Notes under the pieces: model-generated
Database searches by the model: none
What the model was told of the DNA's origin: nothing
The model's input: the letters and a program-made list of their open reading frames with translations, nothing else
Program-made: the position numbers and the translations under genes
NCBI RefSeq assembly: GCF_014905175.1
Contig: NC_057790.1
Coordinates: 12,178,469-12,242,468, forward strand
DNA: 64,000 nt
Reading direction: 5' to 3'
Source of the DNA: Aphidius gifuensis
Lineage: Eukaryota > Arthropoda > Insecta > Hymenoptera > Braconidae
Shown: one piece after another, positions 19,503 through 29,837 of the stretch
Layout of the letters: each line of letters starts with the position of its first letter
Position numbering within the stretch: position 1 is the first letter of the stretch

Positions 19503-21872
19503 TGGGGCATTCTGAGTCACTTCAGCTGGTCATTTGCCTGACCCTCACGAATTGAGTTAAAAATTTTTTTATATGTTGTTTTTGGCTTTTTATGCAGCCT
19601 GAATTTTTTCGGAAATTTTGTGACGTCTTTTAGCCGGTAAAGTAGAGTGTTTTAATGTTCATTCTCTTCTTTCATAAAAAAAGCCCCAATTTAAATACAT
19701 GAAATTTTTTCCATAAAATAAGGTACTCAATCTACGTATATTCAATTAAAAGTTAGAGTGGGCCGAGACGTTTCTATGCTTTTTTTTTTTTTTAATTTTT
19801 TTTTTTCGAAATTTTTTGAAAAAAAAAAAATTAAATTTTTAAATACAAAAAAATAAAACAAAATTAAAACATATCTGGGTAAAATTCCATTTTCGGCATA
19901 TTTTAAAACTAAAAAATGAAAAATTTCAATTTTTAACGAAATGTTCGTGAAATTTTCCACTTTTTAGTTTTAAAATATGCCGAAAATGAAATTTTACCAA
20001 GATATATTTTAATTTTGTTTTATTTTTTAGGGGATTTCAATTTCCTATTGTTTTCGCTTTCCATCTGAACCCCCCCTTACCATGGTAGACCCCCCCCCCC
20101 CCGAAAATTTTTCCCTTAATCTGAATACGATAAATATGGGAAAAATCATTAAATATGAAGGAAAATATAGACAAATCACTGAATATAAAGAAAAAACGAT
20201 AAATATGAGAAAATATCAGTAAATATAAAGGAAAATATAGAAAAGTGACTGAATATAAAGAAAAAAACTATAAATACGGGAACATATCAATTATGCCCCC
20301 CCCCCCCTGAAAATTTTCTAAGTCCCTTAATCAATCTAAACACGATAAATATGAAAAATGAAGAAAAATACAGGGAAATAAAGAATATATAAACAAATAA
20401 ACAAAAATATAAAAAAATCACTGATTATAAAGAAAAATACGATAATTATAGGAAAATATTAGGAAAATATCAGTTAAAAAAAAAGAAAAGTATAGCAAAA
20501 TATCATGGAAAAATCATATTTTTCAACAAAAAGATTCAAAAAAAATTTAATAACATGATAAATTATTAAATATTCAATTTAAACAAAATATATACGATCA
20601 CTGGAGGATTATTGAGAAAAATAAATGAACAATACCCATCAATAAATAATAAAGAAATAATGATACCAGTAGAAGCTAATATAAAATTCGATGACGATGA
20701 GGAAAATCAAAATATACCAAACATTAATTTCGAGTTTAAAAAAATACAAGAAATTGTACATCTACCAATTAATTCATTTGCAGGAAAAATAATTTTAGAA
20801 AAAAAAAAAAAAAAAAAAAAAGAAAACTATTCAATAGTAATAATGACATTATTTTGATGTCATCGCAATCATAATAGCAATAAATAAAGTGGAATTTATA
20901 TATGCAATGTCAGGACGGTTATTAAAATAAAGAACAATAACATTAGCAGACGACAGTGATTATGAAGTGAAATAAAATTTAAATGAAAAAAAGTTTGATT
21001 AAACTAAATAAAGATAATAAATTTACCAAAGAAAATATATTTTAGATTGAACTAACTATATGGAATGAAAAGGCAGAAAATTTCTAGGGAAAAAAGGGTG
21101 ATGTGCTAGTATTAAAGGAATTGAAAATAAATGAATATAAAAAAATTAAAAATATAATGACGACTTCAGCAACAACTAAAACGTTAAACCCTGATTCAAC
21201 CGAGAGAAAAAAGTAAATAGAATAAATACAATCGAACTCGACAATTTTGTGATAAATATTTAACATTGACAGGCTAAAATCATAGTACAACAAAATGGAT
21301 AAAAACAGAGAGTTTAAAAGGTTAGGAGAAAGCGATTCTGGACATGGAGATGACCCATTAGAAGGAACAAGCAAAATGAATGAAAATTAAATAAATTTTA
21401 GCTGTAACAATAATCATTGTAACAATAGAGAATGAAATAAATTTGTAGTCACGAATTTTAATATATATTAAAGAAGAAATTAAAATTCCTCCCGCAGGGA
21501 AGGCACAGTTGCTTCAGCAACTGTAATATTGATTTTTTGTATTTAAAAATTTAATTTTTTTTTTTTTTTTCAAAATTTTTTGAAAAAAAAAAAAAGCATA
21601 TAAACGTCTCGGCCCACTCTAATTTTTAATTAAATATACGTGGATTGAGTACCTTATTTTATGGAAAAAATTTCATGTATTTAAATTGGGGCTTTTTTTA
21701 TGAAAGAAGAGAATTAACATTAAAACACTCTACTTTACCGGCTAAAACACGTCACAAAATTTTCAAAAAAATTCAGGCTGCATAAAAAGCCAAAAACAAC
21801 ATATAAAAAAATTTTCAACTCAATCCGTGAGGGTCAGGCAGATGACCAGCTGAAGTGACTCAGAATGCCCCA
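19503..21872. mobile_element. 2.37-kb element with about 350-base TIRs
   Basis: Ends TGGGGCATTCTGAGTCAC and its inverse. The left TIR (19503-19857) and right TIR (21540-21872) are about nine-tenths identical by eye, including CCGGTAAAGTAGAGTG and GAGTGGGCCGAGACGTTT. Both flanks read TATATA, compatible with a TA-rich target duplication (length uncertain). A second inverted pair lies at 19860-19930 and 19950-20020 (AAATATGCCGAAAATG). C-runs occur at 20088-20102 and 20297-20308. The interior carries an RPA1-like relic; no transposase seen, so probably non-autonomous. Confidence 0.75.
20590..21235 (+). pseudogene. RPA1-like OB-fold (DBD-B) relic inside a TIR element
   Basis: Three frame segments align in order with the second DNA-binding OB fold of replication protein A large subunit: IPVEANIKFDDDEEN ... 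NINFEFKKIQEI ... INSFA; then after a poly-Lys (A-run) interruption DVIAIIIAINKVEFIYAMSG and TITLADDSDYEVK; then YMEWKGRKFLGK-type sequence whose alternate frame gives WNEKAEKFLGKKGDVLVLKE and TTSATTKTLNPDSTE. RPA1 binds ssDNA in replication and repair; some rolling-circle and other transposons have captured such domains. Stops (for example 20923, 20970) and frameshifts make it non-functional. A 31-codon frame at 21296-21391 follows; unrecognised. Confidence 0.6.
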
Positions 21873-21904
21873 TATATATGTATTCTATATAGTATAATAT
21901 ATAT

Positions 21905-22250
21905 TGTAACGAAATTTATTATTTCGTGGGTTCTCTAAATAAATAACTATCAGGATGAGTTCTGATTGTTATTTATTGCTATCGCTTGCGTTGTTAATAA
22001 CTAATGGGAGTTAGTTATAAACAATTCCGATCACGGGGTCAGAAGCTATGTACAGGCTATTATATCGACATCAATGGGGTGCCTGTTCGATGTTTATAAG
22101 ATGTCTTGATACACCAAACCTTATCGTGGCGATTTCCCCACTCCTCCATCGACGCGATGAACTCACCGAAGGCTGTGTACAAAGCCGGATCGTACACCTA
22201 TTCGTGTTCCGAATGCGTGCGGCGCATGTCCGAGGCGATAGGTATATAAA
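21905..22250 (-). repeat. Truncated LTR, same family as 41658-42314
   Basis: Begins TGTAACGAAATTTATTATTTCG, the inverse of the end of the LTR at 41658-42314, and shares TTAATAACTAAYxGGAGTTAGT and GATGAACTCACCGAAGGCTG-like blocks with it. It runs about 345 bases and stops where the Helitron-type coding fragment begins near 22250. Confidence 0.6.
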
Positions 22251-23008
22251 GATAAAGTAGTCTCTTTTGCAAAAGATGTATTAGTAGGTTGTACGAAAAC
22301 GAACCAAGAAAATCTGTTACGTGGAAAACTTCATGAAATGTCACTTATTGATACAGGGGGATTACCGTATGAGACAATATTTGTTAAAGGTATATGATAT
22401 ATGATAACAACAAATATAATGTAGCTAAGGAAAAGATGGAGCCGACGGCCTGGCTAATAGTGCCGTAGGTAAATTGGTTCATATTAATCTTAATGAAGCA
22501 GGGAATGTTATCACTGTTTGGTCAGAATTTCCGATAGATATTGGTAAAAAAATTAGAAAAAAAGCCGCTGGATATGTTGCAGCAAATAATATCAGTAAAT
22601 CTGCTGTACCAATAGAAAAGCGACAATCAACCATTCATTCCAACCAAAGTAAAACTATCTGTGTGAAACGTTCTCATATACCAGTGGTTTTCTCATCAGC
22701 AAGGGAGTACATATTCTGAGATCGTTTATGAGTACGACAAAAAACATCAACAATCATTATTGTGAAGAAAATAAATATGCAATGATCTTGCGTGGAGATT
22801 TTAATGTTAATTTTGCATCGCCTGATTCGCAACCTCTCATAACTATGCTACGAGAAAAATTCAGTTTGACTATGAACAATGATCCAGCAATATCAACTAC
22901 TAGCTTAGGCACTACAATTGAGGTTCCGGATGCAATAACCGGCCGCACGCTCGAAGCCCAAGAAAATACGACGTTGCTTTGGGTGAAAAATCAAACACGA
23001 AAAATTTA
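22250..23008 (+). pseudogene. Helitron-type Pif1 helicase plus EEP-endonuclease relic
   Basis: The segment DGLANSAVGKLVHI ... VWSEFPIDIGKKIRKKAAGY ... SAVPIEKRQSTI matches the C-terminal part of PIF1-like helicases carried by Helitrons. After a stop at 22719 a second frame gives SQGSTYSEIVYEYDKKHQQS (helicase motif VI region), and 22770-22935 reads ILRGDFNVNFASPDSQPLIT, the GDFN signature of the endonuclease/exonuclease/phosphatase fold found in Helitron2-type proteins. Upstream, LVGCTKTNQENLLRG-type sequence is less clear. Broken by stops and frameshifts; Rep domain absent. Helitrons move by rolling-circle replication. Confidence 0.65.
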
Positions 23009-23009
23009 A

Positions 23010-23820
23010 AAAAAAAAAAACCATTATTTGTAAAATTGAAAAATACATATTTTCCTTCAAATAAATTTTTTTTTATGATTATTAGTTAACAAGTTGAAAA
23101 TTAAAAACAAAATTATTTTAGCGATACCAACAGCATTATTGAAAAAATTATTTATTGATACTGGTTAATTATTTTAAATACAAATAAATGAATTAATGAA
23201 TAAATAAATAAATGAAATCTTCAATTGTGAATGAAGTCATTTATCAACCGAATTAATTAGTTATTCATACGAACACTCGACTTCTCTATTTTATCCATTA
23301 TTCTTCCTCGGGGTTATTGTTTGTTTCTAATTATTTACAACAAAATCATTTAAATAAAAATCAATATGGTTTTTTTTCTCTATAAGTGCTCCCTCCTTGA
23401 ACAACTACTCCCTGGGGACTTTCAGTTGAAAATAAAATGTCCTTTTTTACCATCATAGTTGCGCACGCATTTGTGGTCATTTTGAAAAAAAAACTGTCAG
23501 AATCAGCTGAATTGCCAAACAACCCCACCATGTCATTAATAATCGTATAAACCGTTAATTAAATACAATAAAACCTCCACAAAAAGTAGATAGCATAATT
23601 TAATATCAATCGCAACAACGAAAACAACAACAAATCAATAATTATATTATAACAAATTCAGTGTTTCGGTTGGCAGCTCAGATCAAAGAAAGAAGTTTTT
23701 TTTATAGGTTATCCTGATGACACATCGAATATTTATACCTAATTAAATTCAATTCAAGTGAAAAATGAACAATAATTACATGATATTATTTGACATTTTC
23801 ATAAGTACAATATATATTCC
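23010..23820. other. Unannotated AT-rich stretch
   Basis: No frame, repeat or RNA gene recognised between the Helitron relic and the duplication starting near 23822. Confidence 0.4.
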
Positions 23821-23821
23821 C

Positions 23822-24230
23822 GTTGATACAAGAAACTCGGGTGATTACAACAGACATAGTTAGTATAATATTTTGAAATATTGTATAAGCCATATTTAGA
23901 TTTTTAATTTGATCATGATATTTTTTGTTGCCAAAAATTATAAACAATAAATAATCAACACGAGTCAAAATTATTTGGAAATAATGAGTGTGTGATAAAT
24001 ACACAAAATACAAAATTAATATTTAATTGAGAAAACAAAAACTCGAATGAGTACATCAGACATAGTTAGTATAATATTTTGAAATATTGAACATTGTATG
24101 AGCAATATTTAGATTTTTAAATTGACCATGACATTTTTGGTTGCCAAAAAATAAAAACATTAAATAATAAACATGAGTCAACATTATTTTGACATAATAA
24201 GTGTGTGATAAATATACACAACTAACAATT
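23822..24230. repeat. Tandem duplication of an approximately 210-base unit
   Basis: AACTCGGGTGATTACAACAGACATAGTTAGTATAATA at about 23831 recurs as AACTCGAATGAGTACATCAG + ACATAGTTAGTATAATA near 24041, followed in both by TTTTGTTGCCAAAAA-type and AATAAxTGTGTGATAAATA segments (to about 24008 and 24226). Two diverged direct copies; purpose unknown. Confidence 0.65.
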
Positions 24231-24290
24231 ATGATTTAATTAATAAATAAGTCGAGTATTTTCTTTGCAGAAAAAAAAAAACGTATAAAG

Positions 24291-25321
24291 TGTTACGTCT
24301 TGGTATTAAAATAATTTATAATCAATAAATAAAATAATAATTTAATAGATTTAACACATGGAGATACCGAGTCAGCAAATAACATCTTTCTTTTTTTTAT
24401 TTTCTAAAATTATTTTTATGCATTTTAATCAAAATCATCATTTTACTTGTTTCTCACAATATTATAAATTTTTATTTAAAATCATTTTATAAACACATTT
24501 CAAAGTCACCTTTGCAACTCGAGATTTTACATCCGTTAAAATTATTAAATTATTATTAACAAAATGTTTAAGCAAATTATTAAATGCTGACTACCATGGG
24601 AACCCTTAAATCTGATTGGTTCAACTATGGTACCTTTTTTTGTCATCCCTACCTTAGTTATAATTTTATGGGAATTTTTAATTAATAATATTTAAGGAGC
24701 TTCACTCTCGTGATAACTTTTATTCGGCCAACATCTAAATAAATTTAAAATCATTCTAATTGAATTAAATACTTAGTAAAATTTCATAAAGTTATATTAA
24801 AAATTATTGATCATTTTAATTGATAAAAATATAAATAAAATAAATTTAATTCATTTAAAGAAATTAATAACAAATAAATAATATTATCAGTGCATTAAAA
24901 CTTAATTAAATAACTGTGACAAATAATTATTCCTACAAATTTTACCCTTCCTAAATCCTAACATTGACTGTGAAATTTTCCGGGGTGTTATTTTTCTGTG
25001 CTACGAGTTGTGTTACCTATTGGATTATTCGAAAATTTTCAACATCATCAGGCGACCATCCGGATTGACACGCTCTCTATAAATTACTTTTGGATAAACA
25101 ACAACAACAAGGTAGAATCTACAAAATTTACACATTCCCTCCTAACCCGTTACCCTGTAGGGAATAACAAAATACGAGGATTTTAAATAAAACGTTAAAT
25201 ATCAGGTTGATTGAATTAAATTATTCCTAATAAATTATATTATTATTTTTCAAGTTAAATATTCTTCTTTTCTTTTGTTATTTCATAGACTAATTTAATT
25301 AAATCAACCTGGTACGTAACA
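24291..25321 (-). repeat. Solo LTR with AAAG target duplication
   Basis: Runs from TGTTACGTCTTGG to CCTGGTACGTAACA (TG...CA ends) and is flanked by AAAG at 24287-24290 and at 25322-25325. Read on the minus strand it matches the repeat at 47359-48163 (GTTACGTACCA start, GGATGGTCGCCT, ACACCCCGG...TCACAGTC, and TTTTATGGTxCCC-type blocks). No internal retroviral region remains, so it is a solo LTR left by recombination. Confidence 0.7.
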
Positions 25322-25527
25322 AAAGTGTTAAAATTTTCAAATTCTATCAAAATTCAAATTTTTTTTACGGAAAAAATATAGAGAAATACTCTATTACCTA
25401 CATGGTAAGTTCTTTTTTGCCGGTCGGCCTTGCCGATCGAAGTTTCGGTTTTCAGTGCTGCTGAAGACCTATAGATGGAGCGTGCAGCGACCCAACACAT
25501 AGCGAAATCGAGTATCATGTCCCCTTA

Positions 25528-25775
25528 AGCTGTAATAAATGTAATATTATTAGTAGATCGTGACGAAAAAATGTTTCCCTTTGAATCTACTTTGAATTTT
25601 TCATTGTTATGCGATGAAAAATGGATACTTTTTTATACTCCTATTTTTTTTTTTTTTAGTAATTCAAAAAAAAAAAAACTTTCGTGAATTTGAGTTTAAA
25701 ATCAAATATTCTAAAATAGAAAAAAATTGATGAAAAAAAAATTAATAAAAATAATTAGTTTTTGATTTTAATAGT
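25528..25775. repeat. Right TIR of the large element, outer part
   Basis: Inverse of about 6740-7035: AGATCGTGACGAAAAAATGT, TTTTCATTGTTATGCGATGAA, TACTTTTTTATACTCCTATT and the TTTAAAATCAAATATTCTAA segment all have counterparts on the left side. Marks the probable right boundary of the large element. Confidence 0.65.
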
Positions 25776-26565
25776 ATCGCATGTGTTATAACTTTACAAA
25801 ATTTTTTTATATCAATTAAGTATATAATATGAAAATAAATATATAAGTATAAATTTTAACATGTTGGTATACGTAAACATTAGGTCAAGTGTCAATACCG
25901 ATAGAGGAACCGGTTTAGTGTTCCCCCTGGGTCACGTACGCAACTGCCGTGCATTAATTCTATTATCGTCGCAAAGGTGAAGTCATCGATAGATGTCCTC
26001 GACCTTTAAGATCAACTAGACAATACAATACAATTTAAATTACTGAGAATCCAGATAGTTTGACGCCCATCAAAAAGTCGTAAAACTGAAATTCTAATGT
26101 CAGTTTACTCATGATATATTGGATCCGGATATCATTGTATATTTCTTTGAATTTATTTTATAGCTGTTCTAAGAATTTTATATATATAATTGTTGTCACG
26201 AGAATTTTTGGGTAATAAAAATCAATAAATTAGAATCCGAAATGAGAGATGGGAGACTATATAATCTGGTTCTTTTGTGTTAATTAATTAGTCTTGTCCA
26301 GACCTCAGATCGTTGTTTTCTACAGAAATCAAATACCATTTTAAAATAATAGTAAGGATCAATAGACCTACAAACTCACGCCAACCAATTCGTACCGCTC
26401 GTATACCAACAACGTAAGAATAATTTATTATTAATAATCTTCATCTTTTCTACATATTTCGATTAATGTAAGATCATATATTGAATGATCATAGTAATAA
26501 TTTCATTTACTTTATTTTGGTTTTCAACAATAAATATAATTTTAAGTTACATGCATTGGTATATT
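25776..26565. other. Unannotated stretch
   Basis: AT-rich DNA with a GC-richer patch at 25880-26010. I see no supported gene, RNA or repeat. Confidence 0.4.
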
Positions 26566-26825
26566 TTATTTAACTACAACCCTACAGTCATATAAATGTA
26601 CGAGCTTCACCCGATCTTTACCTGAAAAGGACTGGATCAAAACGAAGCAGTAATAAATTAATTCAACCAATAATTTGCTTATGTTCAAGGAGCATATTCT
26701 TGACATAACACATGCGAATTTCGAAAATACATCAATAATTGTGAGCAAATATTTATAGTTGTGATTAACAAATGTATAAGCTCGCATATCAACACGATCT
26801 GCCTGCCAATAAATAAAATTATAAA
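26566..26825 (-). pseudogene. Polinton-type integrase relic (copy C)
   Basis: The minus-strand frame reads WQADRVDMRAYTF, then YKYLLTIIDVFSKFACV, the start of a retroviral-type integrase catalytic core: the first catalytic Asp is in D(R)VDM and the second conserved Asp lies in IIDVFSK. The rest decays quickly (ISKLLVELIYYC), and the zinc-binding and chromo-type regions are absent. It lies downstream of the polymerase relic on the same strand, consistent with one ancient Polinton. It integrates element DNA in family terms; inactive here. Confidence 0.7.
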
Positions 26826-28080
26826 AATTTTCAAGTGAAACAAAATATTAAAATGTTGTTAACTAAATCGTTTCCCGTTGAAAATTGAAAATTTTCAAAA
26901 CTCCGGCGAATGCGGGTTTTTTAATTACGGAACCATGAGACCTATTCAAAAAAAAAAAATATTTTTTTTTTTGGCCTCCAGTGCATGAAAATTTTTGTTC
27001 TCAATGAAAATGACAAAATAGTACCAATAAACCAATAAACTCGATCATAATTTTTCCACAGATTCCATCTTTCATAAGTCCGAGTACTTTTTTATTTACA
27101 AAAGGCATTCCAAAAATATCGTCTTGAGAATAATCAGAAGTATCAAATTTTTCTAAACTTTTTTTCATTTTTAATAAATATCAAAATTAAAATTATATAG
27201 AAGACTATCTGTATTATGATACATCAATTTTGCATTATTACCGAATTTAGATTTAATGTAATTATGATGAAAATCATAGAGAGATGTTTTTGATATATCA
27301 AGTATAGAAAATCCTACGTAAACAGGTTTGCTGAAATTAATTTTTGTTCGATCAATTTCAATAATTACAATATCTTATCCAAATACTGTAAGACTAGGAA
27401 AATTTGGTTGTTGAATATAATATTTAGCACCATATCTGTTATCTCATCTGGTAATCATTTTAACATCTTTCTGTTTTCTCACATTTTCAATACATTTCCC
27501 ATATACAGCATTATTGAGAAGTTTGTAATAATCTTTTTCAACTTGAGTTGTTGCCTCTTGTCTTTTTCTTGTATTTAAATGTATGTATTTCTTTAGCCAT
27601 GGTGATTGTTTGAATTTACTCGATAAATTTTCAATAATTTCATTCAAAGTTTCAGATATTGTTTGAGATTTGTATAGTGAATAATATATTTTTCTTCTGA
27701 ATAAAAAGTTGTCATCAGTTTGCATTGTTTAGAATTAGATGGTATTTTAGAAGACCTTGATGGAGTTCATGTAATTCTTTAGGGTATTCAAAATCAACTT
27801 CATAAATATAGCCTGTGGAAGAGTCGTCAGATGTTGATAAAATGTCTTCTACAAACCATTGATTCCTATCTCATTCAAAGCTACCATATGGAAGATGTTG
27901 TGACATTGCCATTCCATATAAGTTGTTCACATCAAAGTACTTGAGATTCGAATCCTCTCTGGTTGAATCATACTCATCACCCATGTATTGATTGTTGGCT
28001 TTCGCATATCTGTTAGAGCACACAGCTACTCTACCTCGTATTCCTTTTTTGATGAATAAAAGTTGTTCAACATTTGTTAA

Positions 28081-28649
28081 GGCAGTATGTAAATCCCAAG
28101 GTAGGATAATTCTTTGGGTTCAAAGAGGCACCCTTGTAACCATAGCTTAAAAAAATAATAAGTGCCCTCTAATGTCTAAAATTTGTATACTTTACTGACG
28201 CGTCTTTAGAAGTATGAGTGAGGGCGCATCGTATTTACACACACTAATACTACTTCAGCAGATTTTCAATGCTTCGCCTGGTACTTTTTGACTGTTTTTG
28301 ACCCTAAATTTTCGTCTTAAATAATTAATAACTTTTAAAATTCGTGGTAGAAATCGATGATTTTTTTAAAATTATTTTTGTTATTAAAAGAAGTATAAGC
28401 TGTAGTAAAAAAAAGGTTTTTTGTGAGAGCGTTTTTTCAATAGAAGTGAAAACGTGCCGATGCTTCCTATGCTTGTGTGTTAAAGTGTTAAATTGTTGTC
28501 AACTTTGACCCTAATTATCTCGGTCAAATCGTGGTAGAAAATTACAAAAAAAATTTGATAAAATAGATCTTTATTTCACTTAAAAAATAAGCCTTCTTTG
28601 ATCAAAATCTGTGAGAGGGAATTTTTTTTCAATATTTTGACATACTGCC
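28081..28649. mobile_element. TTAA-flanked MITE (piggyBac-type target), 569 bp
   Basis: Starts GGCAGTATGT and ends ACATACTGCC, with TTAA immediately outside both ends (28077-28080, 28650-28653). TTAA target duplication with short TIRs is the piggyBac-superfamily signature; no transposase is encoded. The body contains direct CGTGGTAGAAA motifs (28342 and 28524). It sits inside the polymerase relic. Confidence 0.75.
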
Positions 28650-28653
28650 TTAA

Positions 28654-28830
28654 TACTTCCAATTCTATACCGGTACATTTGGCTCACGCATATCTGTTAG
28701 AGCACACAGTTACTCCTCCTCGTACTCCTTTTTTGATGAATAAAAGTTGTTCAACATTTGTTAATAGTTGCAATTCTATACCGGTACATTTCAGCATACA
28801 ATCCTATGAAAATCCAGGTGTTGTATAATA
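28654..28830. repeat. Local duplication of polymerase sequence (about 120 bases)
   Basis: The segment GCATATCTGTTAGAGCACAC ... TTCAACATTTGTTAA occurs at 28002-28080 and again at 28689-28765, and CAATTCTATACCGGTACATT occurs at 28660 and 28772. The MITE lies in the left copy at its TTAA, so the duplication predates or accompanied that insertion. It repeats the GVRGGVxVCSNRYA part of the polymerase. Confidence 0.7.
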
Positions 28831-28919
28831 ATGAAGTGGATCCAAGTTATATGATGACAAAAAATTTTTACAGAAATTTTTAGAAATATCAGTCAATAAC
28901 AAAATATCGGTAGCTAAAT

Positions 28920-29837
28920 TGTAGCGTGTAACTGTATACATATAATATAATTTCAAATAATACATATAGATATAGTGGTGGTTATCCGTGACACCAGTAT
29001 ATCAATAGTTAGTAAGGTATATGTGTGTATGTGTGAGAATGCGTGAGTGGAGAGAGAAGAGAAAAGGAGAGTCTCCATGGTAAAATGGCGACGGAGAGTG
29101 CGTCTGAAAAGACGGCGCTATTTTTTTCATTTTCTACGATCACTTCGGTATCTACCGGCGTGCCGGCAAGAAACAACCAACAAATAATTATACACAATTA
29201 ATTTGCAAATGAAAAATAAAACAAGAATACACACAACGTGGTAAAAATAATAAATTAAATGTCCAGTGTCTGGACAAGTTGTAAAATAACATAATAGTTA
29301 TTGTATTCACAAATATATTAACAACAACAACAACAACAACTGTATTTCAAAACATCCAAGTAAATCAATTAGACAATATACTCGACATTTCGAACGGCGT
29401 TCACCCGGTGAAAATTTACCGTCAGTATATTGCCCACATTAACAACATTAATGCAATTACGTGGAAACAATCTGGTATTTTTGGATAACTGGTCTCAAGG
29501 GACAATCATCAACATATTCTGGCATCAGCGGGCCTGATCAACCCGGCCATCATCATCATCATCGTTGTCTTCATTCAGACCAGCAAACAACAAGGTTGTA
29601 AATTAATATTGTGTGAAGTATGTGTGTGAGTGTGTGTGTGAACGTGGTTATCAAATTGATTAAATAAATTTCATCAACGTTTTCTTAATATATATTTATA
29701 AATTGTTGTGCAATTTTCATTTACACCACCTAGCCATTTTAGGGTTTTGTTTGACAAATTATTTGTCTTATTGTTTCAATAAATTCTCTTAACCTCAAAT
29801 CAAAATTAAATTTTAAAGAACAATTTAAAATATTACA
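28920..29837 (+). repeat. Solo LTR in the polymerase relic, AAAT target duplication
   Basis: TGTAGCGTGTAAC ... ATATTACA, flanked by AAAT at 28916-28919 and 29838-29841. Removing it with one AAAT restores the polymerase reading GDYSDLNLATDILLL, which aligns with the copy B sequence GEYSDLYLKTDVLLL. It matches the LTR at 10392-11277 and contains a (CAA)n run at 29319-29340 and CATCATC repeats near 29550. Confidence 0.85.

Larger units (their letters stand above)
19149..25528. mobile_element. 6.4-kb block inserted into the right TIR of the large element
   Basis: Left junction: AATTTTTTTTGAAG|TGAAACTTC. Right junction: TCCCCTTAAGCTGTAATAAA. The left TIR is continuous across the equivalent place (near 7030-7040), so the block arrived after the large element. 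Its left edge is GC-richer with repeated GTGACAC motifs (19190-19270) and its right edge holds CGGTCGGCCTTGCCGATCG (25421-25439), a palindrome. It contains further nested elements and may be several insertions. Confidence 0.6.
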
